A DNA stretch of 64,000 bases, taken from the NCBI GenBank assembly GCA_003970805.2, contig CP051152.1, positions 1 to 64,000 on the forward strand, written 5' to 3'. The notes below the pieces were generated by a model that saw only the letters and a list, made by a program, of their open reading frames with translations, did not search any database and was not told the origin of the DNA. The translations under genes and the position numbers were made by a program. Below are positions 57,959-64,000 of the stretch, piece after piece. Source of the DNA: Undibacterium piscinae. Lineage in GTDB: Bacteria; Pseudomonadota; Gammaproteobacteria; Burkholderiales; Burkholderiaceae_D. The stretch's first letter is position 1. Each line of letters starts with the position of its first letter.

Positions 57959-58496
57959 TGCAATATCCTTTTACATCACTTTTCGGTAGGGAGTATAAGC
58001 ATAGTCATTTGGTGCATGAAATTTTGAATGTGCTGCCAAATGAATACTACGTAAATACTACCTGGTAAAAATTCCTGAGCTGAAAACTGAGTTTATCTAG
58101 AAACTTGCAGTTGCGGCTGAATTATTCAATTGTTTTAATGGTAAAAGATTTTTTGCATTTGAGCAAGCCGACAAGATTACTTGGCTTACATTAATCATGT
58201 CTTTTGTTTACTTTGCCGGTTTTGCGGTGCGGGCATCCGGCGTACAGGATTTTCCTGAGTGCTCAATGCATTTGTCGCTATGTTTTACTATGGCAATGAC
58301 GCTGATTTAAGCCTTTAATTTAGCCTCTAATTGAGCCGTTAATTTTGAGCTAATAATTCAGCCATTAATTCAGCCAATAATTCAGCCAATAATTCAGCGG
58401 CAAAATAGGCCTGGGTCGACACGACACCAAGCCGGCCGGCATAATGAGAAATTTCGCTTGTGCCAATGTCGGCGCACCGCTGAATGTCAATGGTGA
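57959..58496. other. Intergenic region between the histidine kinase and the isc operon
   Basis: This 538-bp stretch separates the kinase start from the fdx stop. It holds no supportable gene. Its main feature is a run of about seven degenerate 12-bp units (next entry). No terminator for the isc operon is evident. Confidence 0.5.
58308..58400. repeat. Degenerate 12-bp tandem repeats
   Basis: Units of the form TAATTCAGCCAA, with variants such as TAATTTAGCC and TAATTGAGCC, follow one another in about seven to eight copies. The last four are nearly identical. There is no reading frame through them that gives a protein. They resemble a small tandem-repeat (VNTR-like) locus. Confidence 0.7.
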
Positions 58497-58835
58497 TTAG
58501 TGGTTTTCACGCGCGTGGTTGATCGTGTATTTTGGAATTTCTATGGTGATATCCTGTTTGCCTAATTTAACCTGGCAAGACAGGCGTGAACAGGCTTCCA
58601 GACCCCAGGCGGCGTCCAGTAAGTCTTCTTCATCGTCACTCGATTCATTGAGTGACTTGAAACCTTCGCGTATCACAACGTGGCAGGTGGTACAGGCGCA
58701 AGACATTTCGCAAGCGTGTTCGATTGCAACATCGTTCTCGACCAACGCTTCACATAAGGATTGGCCTTCCGACGCGTCAATGACTGCACCTTCAGGGCAG
58801 AGTTCGGCGTGAGGTAATACGATAATTTGGGGCAT
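58497..58835 (-). CDS. fdx: ISC-system [2Fe-2S] ferredoxin
   Basis: This 112-residue adrenodoxin-type ferredoxin supplies electrons for cluster assembly on IscU. The ligands are in CEMSCACTTC (C-x5-C-x2-C) and the fourth Cys in CSRLSCQV. VIDASEGQSLCEALVENDVA and LDAAWGLEACSRLSC fit the family. It is last gene of the operon, 18 bp after hscA. iscX is not seen after it. Confidence 0.95.
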   Translation of the reverse strand: MPQIIVLPHAELCPEGAVIDASEGQSLCEALVENDVAIEHACEMSCACTTCHVVIREGFKSLNESSDDEEDLLDAAWGLEACSRLSCQVKLGKQDITIEIPKYTINHARENH

Positions 58836-58853
58836 GGCGTTCTCTATCTTAAT

Positions 58854-60719
58854 TCAGGAAATATCATCTAATTTTTTGCCGGCCAAAGCGCTACGTACGC
58901 TTTGATCCATGCGTCGTGCCGCGAATTCTTCGGTGCCGTCGGCCAGTGCTTTGATTGCTGCGTGCAGCGCATCAAGGTCATTCTGATTGGTCAGTTCGCT
59001 GACTTGATTCATTAACCCCGCAATCGTGCTTTGCTCAGCCTCTGAGAGTAAGCCGGCGTCGCTCGACAAGGCCGATTGGGTTGCCAATAATATGCGCTCG
59101 GCTTCCACTTGCTCTTCCTTCAGGGCACGCATTTTCATGTCGCCTTCGGCGGAAGTGAAGGAGTCTTGCAGCATGCGCGCCACTTCACCATCGGCCAGGC
59201 CGTAAGACGGCTTGACGGTGATCGAGGTTTCAACGCCAGAGCGCAGTTCGCGTGCCGAGACTGAAAGTAAGCCATCGGCATCGACCTGGTAAGTGATGCG
59301 TATGCGTGCGGCACCGGCCGCCATAGGCGGAATGCCGCGTAGTTCGAAACGCGCCAGTGAGCGGCAATCGCTGACCAGTTCACGCTCGCCTTGTACCACA
59401 TGGATGGCCAAGGCGGTTTGGCCGTCCTTGAATGTAGTGAATTCCTGAGCGCGTGCGCAAGGTATGGTGGAATTGCGCGGGATGACTTTTTCGGCCAGGC
59501 CGCCCATGGTTTCTATGCCCAGCGAGAGTGGAATTACGTCGAGCAATAACCAGTCTTCGCCGGCGGCGCGGTTGCCGGCCAATAAGTTGGCCTGAATCGC
59601 GGCACCGAGTGCCACCACTTTATCCGGATCAATATTGGCCAGCGGGGTGGTCTGGAATAATTCGCTGACCGCCTTGCGTACCTGTGGCATACGGGTAGCG
59701 CCGCCCACCAGAACTACGCCATCGATATCCTCAATCGACAGGCCGGCGTCTCGCAATGCCTTACGACAAGGCGTAATGGTTTTTAGCACCAGGTTCTGCG
59801 TCATCTCGACAAAGGTGCTGGCCTGAATTTGCAGGTGCACGCTTTCGCCCGATAATAGTTTGGCGTCTATGTGGGTGGAGGTCTTGCTCGATAAGATTTC
59901 TTTCGCCTCGCGTGCCTTGGTCATCAGCAAGCGCGTATCTTCATCCGACAAGGGCGCCAGTTTGGCTTCCTGCAAAATCCAGCAAAACAATCTGTGGTCA
60001 AAGTCATCGCCACCCAGTGCGGAGTCACCGCCGGTGGAGAGCACTTCAAATACGCCCTTGCTCATTTTCAGTATGGAAATGTCAAAGGTGCCGCCGCCCA
60101 GATCAAAAACCGCATAGGTGCCTTCGGAGGCATTGTCCAGACCGTAGGCAATCGCGGCAGCGGTCGGTTCATTGAGCAGGCGCAATACATTCAGGCCGGC
60201 CAGTTTGGCGGCATCCTTGGTGGCTTGCCTCTGGGCGTCGTCGAAATAGGCCGGTACCGTAATGACCGCGCCTACCAGATCGTCACCGAGCGAGTCTTCC
60301 GCTTGCTGCCGTAAGGTCGCAAGTATCTGCGCGGATATCTCTACCGGGCTTTTGATGCCGGCGATGGTCTTGAGCTGCACCATGCCAGGTTCATCATGGA
60401 AATCGTAAGGCAGGTGTTCTGCATACGCGATGTCCTTTAAGCCGCGGCCCATGAAGCGCTTGACCGAAATGATGGTGTTCTTGGGGTCATTGCTTTGCTC
60501 GGCTTGCGCTTTGTAGCCTATGTGCGCGTGGCCGTTCGCCAGGTAACGCACGACGGAAGGCAGCAAGGGGCGCCCCTCTTCATCGTTGAGAACCTCAGGG
60601 ATGCTGTTGCGTACGGTCGCTATCAGTGAATTGGTCGTGCCCAAGTCTATGCCAACGGCCAGCCTGTGCTGATGCGGTGCGGTGGACATGCCAGGTTCGG
60701 AAATCTGCAGTAGTGCCAT
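58854..60719 (-). CDS. hscA: Fe-S assembly Hsp70 chaperone HscA
   Basis: HscA releases assembled clusters from IscU using ATP. The 621 residues have [14 protein letters not shown] (phosphate loop), [32 protein letters not shown] and [18 protein letters not shown] in the ATPase half and a substrate-binding half with [20 protein letters not shown]. It differs from DnaK by a short C-terminus without the EEVD-type end. The start is at 60719 ([10 protein letters not shown]); MSTAPHQHR at residue 11 is an alternative. It is 80 bp downstream of hscB. Confidence 0.95.
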   Translation of the reverse strand: MALLQISEPGMSTAPHQHRLAVGIDLGTTNSLIATVRNSIPEVLNDEEGRPLLPSVVRYLANGHAHIGYKAQAEQSNDPKNTIISVKRFMGRGLKDIAYAEHLPYDFHDEPGMVQLKTIAGIKSPVEISAQILATLRQQAEDSLGDDLVGAVITVPAYFDDAQRQATKDAAKLAGLNVLRLLNEPTAAAIAYGLDNASEGTYAVFDLGGGTFDISILKMSKGVFEVLSTGGDSALGGDDFDHRLFCWILQEAKLAPLSDEDTRLLMTKAREAKEILSSKTSTHIDAKLLSGESVHLQIQASTFVEMTQNLVLKTITPCRKALRDAGLSIEDIDGVVLVGGATRMPQVRKAVSELFQTTPLANIDPDKVVALGAAIQANLLAGNRAAGEDWLLLDVIPLSLGIETMGGLAEKVIPRNSTIPCARAQEFTTFKDGQTALAIHVVQGERELVSDCRSLARFELRGIPPMAAGAARIRITYQVDADGLLSVSARELRSGVETSITVKPSYGLADGEVARMLQDSFTSAEGDMKMRALKEEQVEAERILLATQSALSSDAGLLSEAEQSTIAGLMNQVSELTNQNDLDALHAAIKALADGTEEFAARRMDQSVRSALAGKKLDDIS

Positions 60720-60798
60720 GATGAATGTAGGGTGGATGGCGAACCATCGCTCAAGCGCAAAACAAAGTTTTGCCGGGTTATTCGGTGTGTCGTATTTT

Positions 60799-61302
60799 TT
60801 ATTCGTCTAAGGCTGCGACATCGCTCATGAATTTCTCCAGGAACATGCAGGCACGTATCTGCTGTGCCGCCAAGGGGAAATCTTTGGCGTCGAGCGCCTC
60901 GCCAACTTTTTGCAGCTGTAACTTAAGCGCGGCGCGCAGTTCGCTTTCCAGCGCGAATAAGGCAGCCTGATCCTTGGCGGTGCGTGCATCGTCAAAGGCT
61001 TCGCGCCATTCGATTTGCTGCATCAGGAAGGCGGCCGGCATGCTGGTATTCGATTCGGTCTGTAAATCAACTCCCTGCAGTTCACACAAGTAGGTAGCGC
61101 GCTTCAGGGGCTTTTTCAGCGTCTGATAAGCTTCATTGGCGCGGGTAGACCATTGCATGGCAACCCGTTTTTCAGCGTCACTTGCCTGCACGAACTTGTC
61201 CGGATGCACTTTCGACTGTACTTCGCGAAAGGCGGCATCAAGCCCGGCCTGATCCAGGGAAAATTGCTGCGGCAACTGAAATAACTCAAAATGATTCTGC
61301 AT
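60799..61302 (-). CDS. hscB: Fe-S assembly J-domain cochaperone HscB
   Basis: HscB brings IscU to HscA. Residues 1-75 are a J-domain with the required HPD in [12 protein letters not shown]. The C-terminal helices (from about residue 90, [24 protein letters not shown]; observed [15 protein letters not shown]) bind IscU. There are 167 residues, close to the E. coli 171. The order iscA-hscB-hscA is standard. It starts 9 bp after the iscA stop. Confidence 0.95.
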   Translation of the reverse strand: MQNHFELFQLPQQFSLDQAGLDAAFREVQSKVHPDKFVQASDAEKRVAMQWSTRANEAYQTLKKPLKRATYLCELQGVDLQTESNTSMPAAFLMQQIEWREAFDDARTAKDQAALFALESELRAALKLQLQKVGEALDAKDFPLAAQQIRACMFLEKFMSDVAALDE

Positions 61303-61311
61303 CTGCCTTGC

Positions 61312-61638
61312 CTATGAAATCCGGAAGCTCTCGCCGCAACCGCATTCGTCTTTGACGTTAGGGTTGTAGAATTTAAAACCTTCGTTCAAGCCTTCGCGGG
61401 CAAAATCGAGCTCGGTTCCGTCTATGTAAGGCAAGCTTTTTGGGTCGACAAAGACCTTGACGCCATGCGACTCGAAAACCTGGTCGTCACTGCCGACCTC
61501 GTCCACGTACTCCAGTTTATAGGCCATGCCTGAGCAACCGGTAGTGCGTACGCCAAAGCGCAGGCCTATGCCTTTGCCACGACGCTCCATATAGCGGGTA
61601 ACGTGTTTAGCTGCTTTTTCAGTCAATGTGATGGTCAT
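61312..61638 (-). CDS. iscA: A-type Fe-S carrier protein IscA
   Basis: The 108 residues have the three conserved cysteines of A-type scaffold or carrier proteins: [11 protein letters not shown] and [28 protein letters not shown] and [20 protein letters not shown] fit IscA. It delivers iron or clusters within the ISC pathway. It follows iscU by 76 bp. Confidence 0.96.
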   Translation of the reverse strand: MTITLTEKAAKHVTRYMERRGKGIGLRFGVRTTGCSGMAYKLEYVDEVGSDDQVFESHGVKVFVDPKSLPYIDGTELDFAREGLNEGFKFYNPNVKDECGCGESFRIS

Positions 61639-61714
61639 GATCGTTCCTATGCTTATCGCATTTAAGCCGTTTGGCTAAGGGCTTGAATGCGATATTTAAA
61701 GTCAAATAGCAAAA

Positions 61715-62110
61715 TCAGGTATTTTGTTCAGCTGCGTGCTTGGTTTTGTAGTCCAATACCGCCGCTTTGATCGCATCCTCGGCCAGAATTGAACAGTGGA
61801 TTTTTACCGGTGGCAAAGCCAGTTCTTCTGCGATCTGGGTGTTCTTGATCGACAGCGCCTGATCCAGGGTCTTGCCCTTGACCCATTCGGTGACCAGCGA
61901 AGAAGAGGCAATTGCCGAACCGCAGCCGTAAGTCTTGAATTTCGCATCTTCAATCACGCCATTGGCGCCGACCTTGATCTGCAATTTCATGACGTCACCG
62001 CAAGCAGGCGCACCTACCATGCCGGTACCGACAGTCTCATCGCCTTTTTCGAAAGCGCCGACGTTACGTGGATTCTCGTAGTGATCCAATACTTTTTCTG
62101 AATATGCCAT
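61715..62110 (-). CDS. iscU: Fe-S cluster scaffold IscU
   Basis: The 131-residue scaffold has the three cluster cysteines in GAPACGDVMKLQI, YGCGSAIASSSLVTEWVKGK and VKIHCSILAEDAIKAAVLDY, with the Asp after the first Cys conserved and the LPPVKIHCS motif recognised by HscA. It lies 45 bp after iscS. Confidence 0.97.
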   Translation of the reverse strand: MAYSEKVLDHYENPRNVGAFEKGDETVGTGMVGAPACGDVMKLQIKVGANGVIEDAKFKTYGCGSAIASSSLVTEWVKGKTLDQALSIKNTQIAEELALPPVKIHCSILAEDAIKAAVLDYKTKHAAEQNT

Positions 62111-62155
62111 TTTGATGCCTCTAATAAGTTGTGATCAGTAGTGTGTGCGCAAAAA

Positions 62156-63409
62156 TTAGTGCGCAGCCCATTGGATAGACGCAATATCTATCCCGTCTTT
62201 AAACATGTCCCATAGCGGTGACAGTTCACGCAGTTTCGCCACTTTGGTTTTCAGCAGGTTGATCGTGAAATCGATATCCTCTTCTGTCGTGAAGCGCCCG
62301 ATGGTGAAGCGTATCGAACTGTGCGCCAGTTCGTCGCTGCGACCCAGTGCGCGCAATACATAAGACGGCTCAAGGCTGGCGGAAGTGCAGGCCGAACCGG
62401 AAGAAACCGCGATGTCCTTAATTGCCATGATCAGCGATTCGCCTTCCACATAATTGAAACTGACGTTCAGGTTATGCGGTACGCGGTGTTCCATGTCACC
62501 GTTGACATAGGTCTCTTCGATTTCTTGCAAGCCCTTGGCGAGGCGGTCGCGCATAGTTCTGATGTGCGCCAGTTCGCTTTCCATTTCTTCCTTGGCGATG
62601 CGGAAGGCTTCGCCCATGCCAGCGATCTGATGCGGAGGCAATGTGCCGGAACGCAAGCCGCGTTCATGACCGCCGCCATGCATTTGTGCCTCGATACGCA
62701 CGCGTGGCTTGCGGCGTATGTACAGCGCGCCTATGCCTTTTGGTCCATACGATTTGTGGGCAGAGAAAGAGACCAGATCCACTTTCGTATTTTCCAGGTC
62801 GATCACGACTTTGCCGGTTGCCTGGGCAGCGTCGGAATGGAAAACGATACCTTTTTCGCGGCACAGTTCACCGATTTCGGCGATAGGCTGAATCACGCCG
62901 ATCTCATTATTCACCCACATGACCGATACCAGTATCGTGTCAGGGCGGATTGCCTCTTTCAGTTGCTCTATGGTGATCAAGCCGTTATCTTGCGGTTGCA
63001 GGTAAGTCGCCTCAAAACCCTGGCGCTCCAGTTCACGTACCGTATCGAGAACAGCTTTATGTTCAGTCTTGACGGTGATGATGTGCTTACCCTTGCCTTT
63101 GTAAAACTGCGCAGCGCCTTTTAACGCGAGGTTATTGCTTTCGGTCGCGCCGGAAGTCCAGATGATTTCGCGCGGATCGGCATTGACTAGCGCAGCCACC
63201 TGACCGCGCGCTTCTTCTACCGCAGCTTCCGCATCCCAGCCGTACATGTGGCTGCGTGAGGCCGGATTGCCAAACTGTGCGCGCAGGAAAGGAATCATTT
63301 TATCGGCCACGCGCGGGTCAACCGGCGTCGTCGCCGAATAGTCCATGTAAATAGGAAAGTGCGGTGACTTCAGTGTATCGAGCAGACTTTTTTCCAAAGG
63401 GGCATTCAT
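62156..63409 (-). CDS. iscS: Cysteine desulfurase IscS
   Basis: IscS removes sulfur from cysteine using PLP and delivers it to IscU and to tRNA-modifying enzymes. ATG 63409 ([20 protein letters not shown]) precedes the conserved [20 protein letters not shown]. The PLP lysine is in [14 protein letters not shown] and the catalytic Cys in [39 protein letters not shown] closes the fold. There are 417 residues; the longer frame to 63541 overlaps iscR and is not conserved. Confidence 0.96.
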   Translation of the reverse strand: MNAPLEKSLLDTLKSPHFPIYMDYSATTPVDPRVADKMIPFLRAQFGNPASRSHMYGWDAEAAVEEARGQVAALVNADPREIIWTSGATESNNLALKGAAQFYKGKGKHIITVKTEHKAVLDTVRELERQGFEATYLQPQDNGLITIEQLKEAIRPDTILVSVMWVNNEIGVIQPIAEIGELCREKGIVFHSDAAQATGKVVIDLENTKVDLVSFSAHKSYGPKGIGALYIRRKPRVRIEAQMHGGGHERGLRSGTLPPHQIAGMGEAFRIAKEEMESELAHIRTMRDRLAKGLQEIEETYVNGDMEHRVPHNLNVSFNYVEGESLIMAIKDIAVSSGSACTSASLEPSYVLRALGRSDELAHSSIRFTIGRFTTEEDIDFTINLLKTKVAKLRELSPLWDMFKDGIDIASIQWAAH

Positions 63410-63425
63410 TAAAGACTCCAAATTA

Positions 63426-63908
63426 TCAAGAAGCGGTGTGGCCAACATGCACAGGGCGCATGACAACGACGTTTTTATCCGAGTTTTTTTGTTTTTGCTG
63501 ATTAACCAGATCCTGCAGGGAAACTGAATCGAGATAATCAACCATTTTTGCGTTTAGTGTAGACCACAGGTCATGTGTCATGCAGTGGATGCCATTGTCA
63601 TGATCGCTGCCGTGACAATTGCCCTTGCTGCCGCACTGTGTGGCATCAAGCGGTTCATCGACGGCAATGATGATATCGGCTACCGTCACGTTTTGCGCCT
63701 TGCGGGCTAGGTTGTAGCCGCCACCCGGGCCGCGCACTGATTCGACAATCTCATGACGGCGCAGTTTTCCGAACAGCTGTTCTAAATAGGAAAGGGAAAT
63801 GTCCTGGCGCTGGCTGATGCCGGCCAAAGTCACAGGTCCCTTATCCTGGCGCAAAGCCAGGTCTATCATTGCCGTTACAGCAAAACGGCCTTTGGTTGTC
63901 AGGCGCAT
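63426..63908 (-). CDS. iscR: Rrf2-family Fe-S-sensing regulator IscR
   Basis: This 160-residue winged-helix regulator opens [20 protein letters not shown], with [20 protein letters not shown] as the recognition helix and RGPGGGYNL as the wing. The cluster ligands are Cys in [10 protein letters not shown] and in IHCMTHDLW; between the second and third Cys there are 10 residues where E. coli IscR has five. The protein with a [2Fe-2S] cluster represses the isc operon. It is first gene of the operon, 16 bp before iscS, and has an IscR-like operator upstream. Confidence 0.95.
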   Translation of the reverse strand: MRLTTKGRFAVTAMIDLALRQDKGPVTLAGISQRQDISLSYLEQLFGKLRRHEIVESVRGPGGGYNLARKAQNVTVADIIIAVDEPLDATQCGSKGNCHGSDHDNGIHCMTHDLWSTLNAKMVDYLDSVSLQDLVNQQKQKNSDKNVVVMRPVHVGHTAS

Positions 63909-63965
63909 GAGTTTAGTACTCCTACAGTTAAATCCGGATGCAACGGGAAGCTAATTAAGACTTTA

Positions 63966-63989
63966 ATCCCGAGCTATTTACTCAAGTAT
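63966..63989 (-). promoter_or_regulatory. Probable IscR type 1 operator upstream of iscR
   Basis: On the reverse strand the 24-bp sequence starts ATACTTGAGTAAATA and ends GCTCGGGAT, a match to the type 1 motif (ATASYYGACTRNNNYAGTCRR-like) that holo-IscR binds in E. coli at its own promoter. It also contains a TTGAGT that could be the -35. The iscR start codon is about 60 bp downstream. Confidence 0.6.
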
Positions 63990-64000
63990 AGCAAACTTGA

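Noticed and set aside
62321..63124. 267-residue forward frame opposite iscS
   Set aside because: It lies wholly within iscS, with no recognisable domain; long antisense frames are common opposite conserved genes.
1..64000. CRISPR arrays, prophage genes, transposases, toxin-antitoxin pairs
   Set aside because: No regularly spaced repeats of CRISPR type, no integrase or transposase motifs and no paired small antitoxin/toxin genes were found; the tandem repeats seen have 12-bp units without spacers.

Overview
The window looks like the chromosome of a betaproteobacterium of the order Burkholderiales, most likely the Oxalobacteraceae (for example an Undibacterium- or Herbaspirillum-like genus). 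This is inferred from gene order and protein style: thrS-infC-rpmI-rplT-pheS-pheT-ihfA-merR, an N-terminally extended IHF alpha, a PHB-type acetoacetyl-CoA reductase, the convergent dcd/decarboxylase pair, and an iscRSUA-hscBA-fdx operon. No 16S rRNA gene is present, so the genus cannot be settled from this window.

Layout. 1-6 kb: a methyltransferase-fold spermidine-synthase-like protein, a small DNA glycosylase, two identical tRNA-Asn genes, an aromatic/aspartate aminotransferase, uvrB and a CDF metal exporter. 6-14.4 kb: tRNA-Val and the translation operon thrS-infC-rpmI-rplT-pheST-ihfA-merR. 14.5-22 kb: a CorC-like CBS protein, a large PAS sensor with scrambled GGDEF remnants, a broken solute-binding protein, an ABC-F ATPase and tRNA-Arg. 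22-31 kb: phaB, a 1.5-kb stretch with no supportable gene, DUF3667, pgpA-thiL, a 7TM histidine kinase and small genes. 31-43 kb: a nitrate assimilation locus (PP2C/kinase fusion and nitrate transporter facing nirB-nirD-nasA) followed by an OPT transporter. 43-53 kb: an MFS exporter, an exonuclease-DUF1653 fusion, a POT peptide transporter, a TupA-like binding protein with a [2Fe-2S] subunit and XdhC, dcd, and a basic amino-acid decarboxylase. 53-58 kb: a MipA/OmpV porin-like protein, DUF4337, folA-thyA and a histidine kinase. 58-64 kb: the Fe-S cluster operon, read leftward from iscR.

How genes work together. The nitrate transporter and nirB are divergent, and each has a good sigma-54 (-24/-12) promoter, with an NtrC-like site between them. 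This is the expected wiring for nitrogen-controlled nitrate uptake, reduction to nitrite and reduction to ammonium. The isc operon is preceded by a sequence resembling the IscR type 1 operator, consistent with feedback by holo-IscR. infC appears to start at AUA, which fits IF3 autoregulation.

A striking property is damage. Many genes that should be intact carry one-base changes in A/T homopolymers (thyA, pgpA, DUF3667, a small secreted protein), and several neighbouring gene pairs are joined with their 3' ends missing (uvrB/CDF, nasA/OPT, dcd/decarboxylase, histidine kinase/thiL, kinase/DinB). Since thyA, uvrB and dcd are affected, I think sequencing or assembly error is more likely than real gene decay, but the sequence alone cannot decide. 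I did not find a convincing new multi-gene system, a CRISPR array, a prophage or a transposase. The most biologically interesting leads are the sigma-54/NtrC architecture, the exonuclease-DUF1653 fusion, the kinase/phosphatase in the nitrate locus, and a pair of about 80-bp intergenic elements bounded by ATACTCCC inverted repeats.
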